This document shows positions 35,270 to 43,436 of a stretch of 64,000 nt of DNA, in pieces (position 1 is the stretch's first letter; each line of letters begins with the position of its first letter). The stretch is from positions 62,001 to 126,000 of the forward strand of contig NZ_ASJB01000077.1 of assembly GCF_000478275.1 (NCBI RefSeq), written 5' to 3'. The notes below the pieces were generated by a model. That model had not been told where the DNA came from, did no database searches, and saw nothing but the letters and a program-made list of their open reading frames with translations. Source of the stretch: Amycolatopsis orientalis DSM 40040 = KCTC 9412. GTDB taxonomy: Bacteria; Actinomycetota; Actinomycetes; Mycobacteriales; Pseudonocardiaceae. Made by a program: the position numbers and the translations under genes.

Positions 35270-35490
35270 GGATCGCGTTTAGCCCGCTAAAGGCGATCCG
35301 GGGGCGTACTACTTCGGCGAAGTGAAGTGACCTGAGAGGGCTGGATGACCGCGGTGGTCGTCCAGCCCTCTTCTTCGTGCGGCCGGATCGCGGTTAGCCC
35401 GCGAAACGCGCCTAGGTCCCGCTAGTGCCCCAGCTGCCCCACCAGTCACACGAGCCCCGTCAGTTTCACCTTTAGCCCGCTAAAGTCGCG
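35270..35490. repeat. Three dispersed repeat copies between guaB3 and choD
   Basis: The 341-base gap from guaB3 to choD carries copies at 35270-35299, 35385-35412 and 35463-35490. A separate terminator hairpin lies between the first two. Confidence 0.9.
35336..35376 (+). terminator. Rho-independent terminator after guaB3
   Basis: A 15-bp stem with one G-T pair (GAGGGCTGGATGACC at 35336-35350 with 35356-35370) is followed by TTCTTC. Confidence 0.85.
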
Positions 35491-35590
35491 CGGCTCGGGG
35501 GACCGGGGGCGTTCGTGCGTCCGGGTGGAAGGTGACTGGCCGGTAACTTACCTCTGGTCAGGAAGGGTGGGCGGGGTTACAGTCGAGGGT

Positions 35591-37297
35591 GTGACTGCCA
35601 GTAACACCACCACTGAAGACGTCTTCGACTACGACGTGATCGTCGTCGGCTCCGGGTTCGGCGGCAGTGTCGCTGCCCTTCGCCTGACCGAGAAGGGCTA
35701 CCGCGTAGCCGTCATCGAGGCGGGTCGGCGTTTCGCCGACGACGAGTTCGCGAAGACGTCCTGGGACCTTCGCCGCTACGTCTGGGCGCCCCAGGTCGGC
35801 TGCTTCGGCATCCAGCGCATCCACATGCTCAAGGACGTCATGGTGCTGGCCGGCGCGGGCGTCGGCGGCGGGTCGCTGGTGTACGCGAACACGCTGTACC
35901 GCCCGCTGAAGCCGTTCTACGTCGACCCGCAGTGGTCCCACATCACCGACTGGGAGTCCGAACTCGGTCCGCACTACGACCAGGCCAGCCGCATGCTGGG
36001 GGTCGTCACGAACCCCAGCGTCACGCCGTCGGACGTCGTCATGAAGGGCGTCGCCGAGGACATGGGCGTGCCGGAGTCGTATCACCCGACACCCGTCGGC
36101 GTCTTCTTCGGCAAGCCGGGGGAGCGCGCCGAGGACCCGTACTTCGGCGGCGCCGGCCCGGCGCGCACCGGCTGCACCGAATGCGGCGCCTGTATGACCG
36201 GCTGCCGCGTCGGCGCCAAGAACACGCTGGTCAAGAACTATCTCTACCTCGCGGAGAAGGACGGCGCGAAGGTCATCCCCCTCACCACCGCGAGCGCGAT
36301 TAGCCCGCTAAACGCAGGTGGGTACGAGGTGAGCATCAAGAAGACCGGGACCACCTCGCGCAAGTTCCGGCACAAGCTGACGGCCGCGCAGGTGGTGCTC
36401 GCCGCCGGGACGTGGGGCACGCAGAACCTGCTCCACAGCATGCGCGACACCGCCAAGCTGCCGAAGCTCTCACCGCGCCTCGGCGAGCTGACCCGCACCA
36501 ACTCCGAGGCCATCATCGGCGCCGCCCGCACCTCGGTCGACGAGGAGCGGAACTTCAGCCGCGGCGTCGCGATCACGTCGTCGATCCACCCCGACGAGAA
36601 CACCCATATCGAGCCCGTCCGCTACGGCAAGGGCAGCAACGCGATGAGCCTGCTCCAGACCATCGCCACCGAAGGCGATTCGGCGGTCCCGCGCTGGCGC
36701 CAGGCTGTGAACTTCATGGTCAAGCACCCCGTCCAGACGGTCCGGCTGCTCAACGGCTACCGCTGGAGCGAGCGCACGGTGATCCTGCTGGTGATGCAGA
36801 GCCTCGACAACTCCATCACCACGTACACCAAACGCGGTCTCTTCGGCCGCCGTAAGTACACCTCGAAACAGGGGCACGGCGAGCCGAACCCGAGTTTCAT
36901 CCCCGCCGGCCACGAGGCCAACCTCCGCACCGCCGAACGCATCGGCGGCATGGCGGGCGGCACCTGGGGCGAGATCTTCGACATCCCGCTGACGGCGCAC
37001 TTCATCGGCGGGGCCCCGATCGGCACGGCACCGGACAACGGCGTGATCGACCCGTACCACCGGGTCTTCAACTACCCCGGTCTGTCCATTGTGGATGGTT
37101 CGGCGATCACCGCGAACCTCGGCGTGAACCCCTCGCTCACCATCACCGCGCAGGCCGAGCGGGCGTTCTCACTGTGGCCCAACAAGGGCGAACAGGACAG
37201 CAGGCCGCCGCAGGACTCGCCGTACACGCGGATCGAGCCGATCGCGCCGAAGAATCCCTCGGTTCCGGCGGACGCGCCCGCGGCCCTCCGGCGCTAA
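35591..37297 (+). CDS. choD: GMC-family cholesterol oxidase-like flavoprotein ChoD
   Basis: The 568-residue FAD enzyme has the Rossmann start YDVIVVGSGFGGSVAALRLTE, RIHMLKDVMVLAGAGVGGGS, and a ferredoxin-like cysteine cluster GCTECGACMTGCRVGAKNT. The C-terminal GMC motifs are HFIGGAPIG and NLGVNPSLTITAQAERA. The GTG at 35591 is preferred; the frame is open to 35525. Residues 234-245 (ASAISPLNAGGY) are encoded across a dispersed repeat copy at 36292-36320. From memory of ChoD homologues this is a variable hairpin of equal length, so the repeat appears to have replaced rather than lengthened it. Steroid oxidation is inferred from family only. Confidence 0.9.
   Translation: MTASNTTTEDVFDYDVIVVGSGFGGSVAALRLTEKGYRVAVIEAGRRFADDEFAKTSWDLRRYVWAPQVGCFGIQRIHMLKDVMVLAGAGVGGGSLVYANTLYRPLKPFYVDPQWSHITDWESELGPHYDQASRMLGVVTNPSVTPSDVVMKGVAEDMGVPESYHPTPVGVFFGKPGERAEDPYFGGAGPARTGCTECGACMTGCRVGAKNTLVKNYLYLAEKDGAKVIPLTTASAISPLNAGGYEVSIKKTGTTSRKFRHKLTAAQVVLAAGTWGTQNLLHSMRDTAKLPKLSPRLGELTRTNSEAIIGAARTSVDEERNFSRGVAITSSIHPDENTHIEPVRYGKGSNAMSLLQTIATEGDSAVPRWRQAVNFMVKHPVQTVRLLNGYRWSERTVILLVMQSLDNSITTYTKRGLFGRRKYTSKQGHGEPNPSFIPAGHEANLRTAERIGGMAGGTWGEIFDIPLTAHFIGGAPIGTAPDNGVIDPYHRVFNYPGLSIVDGSAITANLGVNPSLTITAQAERAFSLWPNKGEQDSRPPQDSPYTRIEPIAPKNPSVPADAPAALRR
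36292..36320. repeat. Dispersed repeat copy inside choD
   Basis: GCGATTAGCCCGCTAAACGC lies in frame in choD and encodes AISPLNA without a stop. It matches intergenic copies such as 1221-1245. Confidence 0.92.
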
Positions 37298-37306
37298 ATT
37301 GGGGAA

Positions 37307-38029
37307 ATGACCGCCGCCGAACGCGCCCACGTCCTGCTGAACCGCGTCCGCGCCCTGCACGACGAATGGGCGCGGGTGGTACGCGAGATCGACGAGGAGG
37401 CGGTGCACGCTCCCAGCGCGCTGCCCGGCTGGACGCGGGCGCATCTCCTGTCCCACCTCGCGCGCAACGCCGACGGCCTGGTCAACCTCCTCAGCTGGGC
37501 GAAATCAGGGGTCGAGACCCCGATGTACGCCGGTGAGGCGGCAAGAGACGACGACATCGAGAAGGGCGCGTACCGGTCCGCGGAGGAGATCGCCGAAGAC
37601 GTCGTCGCATCCGCGGCGCGGTTCGTCGAGTTCGCGTCGACGGTGCCGGACGACGCGTGGCCGGTCCGCGTGCGCGCCCGGCAGGGGCGCGAGATCCCGG
37701 CCGAGTTCGTGCTCTGGCTCCGGCTCTCGGAGACCGCGATCCATCTGGCCGACCTCGATCTCGGCTACGACTTCGCCCGGGTCGCCGAACTGCTCGGTGA
37801 CGACTTCGAGATCGTCGTCGGCAACGCCATCGGCATGTACGGCGGCGAGCTGCCCGCCGTCCTGCTGGTCGCCGTCGGCGCCGACGGGACCCGGCACGAG
37901 TGGCGGATGGGCACCGGAGAGCCGGTCAAGGTGACCGGCTCCCCGGGTGACGTCCTGGCCTGGATCACCGGCCGCAGCGATGGATCCACTTTGGACGGTG
38001 TCGCGCCGTCGCTCCCGAACTGGCTGTGA
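37307..38029 (+). CDS. Maleylpyruvate isomerase/mycothiol-dependent (DinB-like) enzyme
   Basis: The 240-residue protein has the mycothiol-dependent maleylpyruvate isomerase N-terminal helical domain (LPGWTRAHLLSHLARNADGL), with the metal His in SHLARN and a second in ETAIHLADL. A C-terminal alpha/beta domain ends in ITGRSDGSTLDGV. It starts nine bases after choD. The substrate is unknown. Mycothiol dependence supports an actinobacterial host. Confidence 0.87.
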   Translation: MTAAERAHVLLNRVRALHDEWARVVREIDEEAVHAPSALPGWTRAHLLSHLARNADGLVNLLSWAKSGVETPMYAGEAARDDDIEKGAYRSAEEIAEDVVASAARFVEFASTVPDDAWPVRVRARQGREIPAEFVLWLRLSETAIHLADLDLGYDFARVAELLGDDFEIVVGNAIGMYGGELPAVLLVAVGADGTRHEWRMGTGEPVKVTGSPGDVLAWITGRSDGSTLDGVAPSLPNWL

Positions 38030-38050
38030 CGACACCGTCCAAAGTGGATC
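37983..38050. terminator. 21-bp inverted repeat spanning a gene's 3' end
   Basis: GATCCACTTTGGACGGTGTC plus one base (37983-38003) is exactly complementary to 38030-38050. One arm is coding DNA of the mycothiol-dependent enzyme and the other lies between that stop and the stop of the convergent binding-protein gene at 38054. It can serve as a bidirectional terminator. Confidence 0.82.
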
Positions 38051-38053
38051 GGA

Positions 38054-39037
38054 TCAGCCGCGGAACGACTCCACGCCGAACAGCTTGGCGATGTCGTCCA
38101 GCATGGCGTTCGCACCCTGCAGGCTCACCGACGTGAACCAGGTGGTGTCGTTGACGTCGATCACCTTTCCCTTGAGGGTTCCCCAAAGCGGGTTCGACTG
38201 GAACTTCGCCTTGGGGCTCTCGGCCTGCTTGCTCTCGTCGGCGTAGCTGGCGACGAAGATCGCTTCGGCGTCGAGCTTCCCGATCTCCTCCTGGCTCAGG
38301 TCGTTGGAGATCTTCGCCTTGTTGTCCGGCTGGCCGGCGGGCCGCTGGAGGCCGGCGTCGGCCATCACCGTCCCGGGGAACGACGCGCTGCTGTAGAGCC
38401 GCACCGTGGGTTCACCTTCGACGAAGCGGACGACGGACACGGCTGCGGGCTTGCCGAGCTTCGCCTTGATCGCGTCACCGACCTTGTGCGCGCGGTCCTC
38501 ATAGGACTTGATCTTCTGCTCCGCCAAGGCTTCCTTGCCCAGGGCCTTGCCGAGCATCCGGATGTTGTCCTTCCAGGTGGCGCCGGTGGTCTGGCTGAAC
38601 ACCGTCGGCGCGACCTTGCTGAACTCGCCGTAGAACTTCTCGTGGCGCACCTTCGCGGACACGATCAGGTCCGGTTTGATGTCGTACAACTTCTCGATGT
38701 CCGGGCTTTCGAGCGCGCCGATCTCCTTGGCGCCTTCGGCGTATTTGCGGTCGTCGCCCAGGTAGTCGGGAAGCTTGTCGTAGTTGCGGTACTTGGTGTA
38801 CGCCACGACCTTCGTTTCGAGCGCCAGCGTCGCGTCGACGTAGCTGGAGTCGAGCGCCGCGACCGTGGTGGGCTGCTTGTCGATCGTGGTCGACCCCATC
38901 ACGTGCTCGATGGTGCGCGGGAATCCACTTTGGCCGGTGCCGGTGGAGGCGGCTTCCTGTTCTCCGCCACCGCATGCGGAGAGGGCCAGGCAAGCGGTCA
39001 CGGCGAGGGTGAGGACTGCGCGCCGGGGTGGGGTCAT
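38054..39037 (-). CDS. Iron-siderophore ABC transporter substrate-binding lipoprotein
   Basis: The 327-residue protein has a lipoprotein signal with the lipobox LSAC22. A FecB/FepB-type periplasmic-binding fold follows: TIEHVMGSTTIDKQPTTVAALD, then ALESPDIEKLYDIKPDLIV. It is divergent from the permease-ATPase operon at 39091, with an iron box in the 53-base gap, so both transcripts should be iron-repressed. The siderophore type cannot be read from sequence. Confidence 0.92.
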   Translation of the reverse strand: MTPPRRAVLTLAVTACLALSACGGGEQEAASTGTGQSGFPRTIEHVMGSTTIDKQPTTVAALDSSYVDATLALETKVVAYTKYRNYDKLPDYLGDDRKYAEGAKEIGALESPDIEKLYDIKPDLIVSAKVRHEKFYGEFSKVAPTVFSQTTGATWKDNIRMLGKALGKEALAEQKIKSYEDRAHKVGDAIKAKLGKPAAVSVVRFVEGEPTVRLYSSASFPGTVMADAGLQRPAGQPDNKAKISNDLSQEEIGKLDAEAIFVASYADESKQAESPKAKFQSNPLWGTLKGKVIDVNDTTWFTSVSLQGANAMLDDIAKLFGVESFRG

Positions 39038-39054
39038 GGGTGACTCTTTCTGTG

Positions 39055-39074
39055 CGGTTAGGCTTTCCTAACCG
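39055..39074. promoter_or_regulatory. DmdR/IdeR-type iron box
   Basis: CGGTTAGGCTTTCCTAACCG is a palindrome with arms CGGTTAGG/CCTAACCG. It lies midway between the divergent siderophore-binding protein and permease genes and matches the TTAGG...CCTAA pattern of DtxR-family iron boxes. Confidence 0.85.
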
Positions 39075-39090
39075 GAGCATAGGATGGCGG

Positions 39091-40098
39091 ATGTCCACAG
39101 TGGAAGTTCGTGTTGGGAAGGCGACAGCGGGAGTCCTGCTCGTCGCGCTTCTGGCTGTGATCTGCGTCGCCAGCATCGCCCTCGGTGCGCGATCGATTCC
39201 CCTCGGTGTCGTTTGGGACGCGCTGTTCCATCCCACGGCCGCGCCGGATCACCTGATCGTCCGCTCCTTGCGGGTGCCGCGCACGCTGCTCGGCGTGCTG
39301 GCCGGGCTCGCACTCGGCGCCGCCGGAGCACTCATGCAGGGCCACACCCGCAACCCGCTGGCCGACCCCGGCCTGCTCGGCGTCACCCAGGGCGCGGCGT
39401 TCGCGGTCGTGCTCGCCGTCGTCGTGTTCGGCATCGACGACCTGTACACGTTCATCTGGTTCGGCTTCGCGGGCGCCCTCGTCGCGAGCGCCGTGGTGTT
39501 CCTGCTCGGCGCGGTCGGCGGCCGCGGCGCGACCCCGGTGACGCTCGCGCTGGCCGGTGCCGCGGTGAGCGCCCTGCTCAACGGCGTCATCTCCGCCATC
39601 GTGCTCGGCGACGACCGCGGGATGGAGACCTACCGTTTCTGGCACGTCGGCTCGATCGCCGGCCGTGACCCCGCGATGATCGGCCAGATCGCGCCGTTCG
39701 TGGCGGCGGGCCTGCTCCTCGCGGTCATCAACACGCCGGGGATGAACACGCTGGCGCTCGGCGACGACGTCGCGGTGGCGCTCGGGCGGCGGGTCGGGCG
39801 GACGCGGCTGCTCGGAGTCGTCGCCATCACGCTGCTGACCGGCGCCGCCGTCGCCGCCTGCGGGCCGATCGCGTTCCTCGGCCTGCTGGTCCCGCATTTC
39901 GCGCGGGCGATCAGCGGCCCCGACTACCGCTGGCTGGTGCCGTTTTCGGCGGTGCTCGGCGCGATCCTGCTGCTGGCCGCGGATCTGCTCGGCCGCGTCG
40001 TCGCCTCGGACAGCCTGGAGGTCGGCATCATGCTCGCCGTCCTTGGCGTGCCGGTGTTCGTCCACTTGGTCCGCAAGAAGGGCTTGGCACGGATATGA
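39091..40098 (+). CDS. Iron-siderophore ABC permease 1 (FecCD family)
   Basis: The 335-residue integral membrane protein starts at the ATG at 39091 (MSTVEVRVGKAT). About nine hydrophobic segments and the FecCD signature LGAAGALMQGHTRNPLADPGLLGV are present, with GPIAFLGLLVPHFAR near the end. It overlaps the second permease gene by 4 bases (ATGA). Confidence 0.93.
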   Translation: MSTVEVRVGKATAGVLLVALLAVICVASIALGARSIPLGVVWDALFHPTAAPDHLIVRSLRVPRTLLGVLAGLALGAAGALMQGHTRNPLADPGLLGVTQGAAFAVVLAVVVFGIDDLYTFIWFGFAGALVASAVVFLLGAVGGRGATPVTLALAGAAVSALLNGVISAIVLGDDRGMETYRFWHVGSIAGRDPAMIGQIAPFVAAGLLLAVINTPGMNTLALGDDVAVALGRRVGRTRLLGVVAITLLTGAAVAACGPIAFLGLLVPHFARAISGPDYRWLVPFSAVLGAILLLAADLLGRVVASDSLEVGIMLAVLGVPVFVHLVRKKGLARI

Positions 40099-41153
40099 CG
40101 GCTCCCAAGGTGATCACGGCGGGCCGGGCGGCCTGGACGGTCCGGCCGAGGACGCTCGCCGTCGTGACCCTCGCGGCGATCGCGCTGGTGCTGGTCGCCG
40201 CGCTGAACATCGGCATCGGCACCTCCCACATCGGTCTCGCCGACGTCCTGAAGACCCTGTTCGGCGGCGGCACCGCGCGGGAACGCGGGATCATCTTCGA
40301 TCTCCGGATGCCGCGCACGCTGACCGGGATCGGCGTCGGCGCGGCACTCGGGCTGTCCGGTGCGCTGTTCCAGACCATCGCCAGGAACCCGCTGGCCAGC
40401 CCGGACATCCTCGGCATCACCTGGGGCGCGGGCGTCGGCGCGGTCGGCGTGATCGTCGCCGGTGGCGCGGGCGGCCAGGTCAGCGGCCTGGCGAGCACGC
40501 TGGGCGTACCGCTCGCCGGACTGGCGGGCGGCGTGATCGCGGGGATCCTGCTGTACGCCCTTTCCTGGCGGCGCGGGATCGACGGCTACCGGCTCGTCCT
40601 GATCGGCATCGCGCTGTCGGCCGTCGGCTACAACCTCGTGTACTGGCTGCTGACCGTCGGCGACGTCGACAACGCGGCGCGGGCGACGACGTGGATCGTG
40701 GGCAGCCTCGCCGACGTCGGCTGGGAGTCGGTCGGCCCGGTCCTGCTCACGCTGGCCGTGCTCGCGCCGGTCACGCTGATCGCCGGGCACACCATCGGCG
40801 GGCTGCAGTTCGGCGACGACACCGCGCGCGGCCTCGGCATCCGGGTCGACGCCGCCCGAGGGACCCTGCTGCTGCTCGCCGCGGCGCTGGCCGCCGTCGC
40901 CACCGCGGCCGCCGGGCCGATCACCTTCGTCGCGCTGGCCACCCCGCAGATCGCGCTCAGGCTCGTCCGCTCGGCACAGCCGCCGCTGGTCGGCTCGATG
41001 GTCCTCGGCGCGCTGCTGACCGTGGGCGCGGACTTCGTCGTCCGGGTGACGCCGGGCCTGTCCGGACTCCCGGTCGGCGTGCTGACGGCGATCCTCGGCG
41101 CCCCCTACCTGATCTTCCTGTTCGTCCGCAGCCGTAAGGAGGAGCGCGCGTGA
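40095..41153 (+). CDS. Iron-siderophore ABC permease 2 (FecCD family)
   Basis: The 352-residue partner permease has LRMPRTLTGIGVGAALGLSG, ALFQTIARNPLASPDILGI and GPITFVALATPQIA. It is translationally coupled to permease 1 upstream and to the ATPase downstream (GTGA overlap), so the three form one import complex with the binding lipoprotein. Confidence 0.93.
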   Translation: MTAPKVITAGRAAWTVRPRTLAVVTLAAIALVLVAALNIGIGTSHIGLADVLKTLFGGGTARERGIIFDLRMPRTLTGIGVGAALGLSGALFQTIARNPLASPDILGITWGAGVGAVGVIVAGGAGGQVSGLASTLGVPLAGLAGGVIAGILLYALSWRRGIDGYRLVLIGIALSAVGYNLVYWLLTVGDVDNAARATTWIVGSLADVGWESVGPVLLTLAVLAPVTLIAGHTIGGLQFGDDTARGLGIRVDAARGTLLLLAAALAAVATAAAGPITFVALATPQIALRLVRSAQPPLVGSMVLGALLTVGADFVVRVTPGLSGLPVGVLTAILGAPYLIFLFVRSRKEERA

Positions 41154-41944
41154 ACGCGAGACTGCGTGCCCGGGAACTGGAACTCGGTTACGGCGAAACA
41201 CCCGTCGTGACCGGGCTCGACCTCGACGTCCTCGACGGGACGGTCACCGCGATCATCGGGCCCAACGGCTGCGGCAAATCGACGCTGCTGCGCGCGCTGG
41301 CGAGGTTGCTCAAACCACGTCAGGGCGCTGTCCTGCTCGACGGGGAGCGGATCGACAAACTGCCGACCCGTGAGGTCGCCAAGATCATCGGCCTGCTGCC
41401 GCAAACGCCGTCCGCGCCGGAAGGGCTGACCGTGTCCGACCTGGTCCGGCGGGGACGGCATCCGCATCAGAGCTGGTACCGGCAGTGGTCCTCCTCCGAC
41501 GACGAGGCGATCGAGCGGGCCCTGCGGCTGACCGGGATGGAGGAGCACGCCGGCCGGGTCGTCGACCAGCTTTCCGGTGGTCAGCGGCAGCGGGCGTGGA
41601 TCTCGATGACGCTGGCCCAGGAGACCGGGCTGCTCCTGCTCGACGAGCCCATCACCTACCTCGACCTCGCGCACCAGATCGACGTGCTGGATCTGGTGTA
41701 CCGGCTGCACGAGGAACGCGGGACCACGGTGGTGATGGTGCTGCACGACCTGAATCTCGCCGCCAGGTACGCGGACACGCTGGTCGCCATGCGCGACGGC
41801 CGGATCGTCGCGCAGGGCCCGCCCGCGGAGGTCCTCACCGAGCCGCTCCTCGACGAGATCTTCGGTTTGTCGGCGAAGGTCATGTCGGATCCGGTGTCCG
41901 GTACGCCGCTGGTCGTACCCGTGAGCGCCCACCTTCGGGGGTAG
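41150..41944 (+). CDS. Iron-siderophore ABC transporter ATPase
   Basis: The 264-residue FepC-like ATPase has Walker A GPNGCGKSTLLRAL, Q-loop LLPQTPSAPEG, signature LSGGQRQRAW, Walker B LLLLDEPITYLDLAHQ and the switch in VLHDLNLAARY. It starts with a GTG that overlaps the permease stop. Confidence 0.94.
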   Translation: MNARLRARELELGYGETPVVTGLDLDVLDGTVTAIIGPNGCGKSTLLRALARLLKPRQGAVLLDGERIDKLPTREVAKIIGLLPQTPSAPEGLTVSDLVRRGRHPHQSWYRQWSSSDDEAIERALRLTGMEEHAGRVVDQLSGGQRQRAWISMTLAQETGLLLLDEPITYLDLAHQIDVLDLVYRLHEERGTTVVMVLHDLNLAARYADTLVAMRDGRIVAQGPPAEVLTEPLLDEIFGLSAKVMSDPVSGTPLVVPVSAHLRG

Positions 41945-41981
41945 AGCCGCAACCTGCCCGCCTCACGGGCGTCTAACGGGC

Positions 41982-43436
41982 ATGAAGTTGGGGCGAAGGA
42001 CCTTCCTCAAGCTCGCCGGTGCGACAGCGGCCGGGGCGGCCGCGACGGCGTGCTCGGCCGCGCCTCCCGCGTCGGCGCCCAGCTCGGCGCCGGGAACGTC
42101 GTTGCCGCCGAGCAGCAGTGTCGCGCCGCCGTCCGGTCCGCCGGACTGGGCCGCGTTGCGGAAGAAGGTTTCCCTGCTCCTGCCGGGGGATTCCGGTTAC
42201 GACAACGCCAAACGCGTGTTCAATCCGGCCTTCGACGGGCGCGAACCCGCCGCGATCGCCCTCTGCGCCAAGCCGGAAGACGTGCAGGCCGCCGTTTCCG
42301 CCGCGGCGCGGCGGGTCCCGATCGCCGCGCGCAGTGGTGGCCACAGCTACGGTGGCTACTCGGTTCCCGATGGCGGCTTGATGATCGACCTCGGTGGAAT
42401 GTCCTCAGTGGACGTCCAAGGTGAACAGGTCGTGATCGGCGCGGGCGCGAAGCTCAAGGACGTCTACGCGAAACTCGGCGCCGCGGGCCGGTGCCTGCCC
42501 GCGGGTTCCTGTCCCACTGTCGGGATCGCCGGGCTGACACTCGGTGGCGGGATCGGTGTCCTCGCCCGAAAATACGGCCTTACCTGTGATCACCTGGTGT
42601 CCGCGCGGATCGTCACGGCGGACGGGAAGCTGCGGACCGCGTCGGCGGATTCCGAGCCGGACTTGTTCTGGGCGCTACGGGGTGGGGGAGGCGGCAACTT
42701 CGGCGTCGTCACCTCGTTCACCTTTCGTACCGATCCGGCGCCCTCGATCGTTTCGGTGTTCTCCTTGCGTTTCCCGGCGGGCAGCGCGAATGACGTCCTC
42801 GCCCAGTGGCAGCGCTGGCTTCCCGAAGCGCCGCCGGAGCTGTGGGCGAACGTCGTGCTCTCGGGCGGATCCCCGGTAGGGTGCCGGGTTTCCGGTTGCT
42901 ATGTAGGGGATTCCGCTTCCTTGACCACGGAACTTTCGCGGCTGACCGACAAGAGCGGTGCCACGCAGACCATGAAGCAGCTCGACTATCTCGGCGCGAT
43001 GAAGTACTTCTCCGGCAGTGAGAATCGACAGTCCTTTGTGGCCTCTTCGCGGATACTCGGTGAACCGGCCGATCCGTCCAAGCTGACGTCCGCGCTTTCC
43101 GGGAGGCGTGGAATGGACGTCCTGATCGACGGTCTCGGCGGAGCCGTGGCCGAAATCGCCCCGGGCGACACCGCCTTCTGGCACCGCAAGGCCATCGGCA
43201 GTGTGCAGATCTACAGTCAGGCGGATCCCCGTAACCGTTCCGCGGCAACGGATTCCGTGGCCGAGGTGGTGACGGGGATCGGGCTGGGCGGGGGCTACGT
43301 CAACTACATCGACCCCGCCCTGCCCGACTGGATGACGGCCTACTACGGCGACAACGCCACCCGTCTCAAGCAGGTGGCGAAGACCTACGACCCGGACAAG
43401 GTGTTCGGGTTCGCGCAGGGCATCACTCCCGGCTAG
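41982..43436 (+). CDS. Tat-exported lipoprotein FAD-linked oxidase (berberine-bridge type)
   Basis: The 484-residue protein has a Tat motif GRRTFLKLAG and a lipobox ATAC24. The FAD_binding_4 domain shows ARSGGHSYGGYS with His121 and LPAGSCPTVGIAG with Cys177, the two residues that give bicovalent FAD in this family. A BBE domain with VNYIDPALPDW and YYGDNATRLKQVAKTYDP closes the protein. It follows the iron-uptake operon after 37 bases. The oxidised substrate (sugar, polyphenol or similar) is unknown. Its stop overlaps the stop of the convergent aldehyde dehydrogenase (CTAG). Confidence 0.9.
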   Translation: MKLGRRTFLKLAGATAAGAAATACSAAPPASAPSSAPGTSLPPSSSVAPPSGPPDWAALRKKVSLLLPGDSGYDNAKRVFNPAFDGREPAAIALCAKPEDVQAAVSAAARRVPIAARSGGHSYGGYSVPDGGLMIDLGGMSSVDVQGEQVVIGAGAKLKDVYAKLGAAGRCLPAGSCPTVGIAGLTLGGGIGVLARKYGLTCDHLVSARIVTADGKLRTASADSEPDLFWALRGGGGGNFGVVTSFTFRTDPAPSIVSVFSLRFPAGSANDVLAQWQRWLPEAPPELWANVVLSGGSPVGCRVSGCYVGDSASLTTELSRLTDKSGATQTMKQLDYLGAMKYFSGSENRQSFVASSRILGEPADPSKLTSALSGRRGMDVLIDGLGGAVAEIAPGDTAFWHRKAIGSVQIYSQADPRNRSAATDSVAEVVTGIGLGGGYVNYIDPALPDWMTAYYGDNATRLKQVAKTYDPDKVFGFAQGITPG

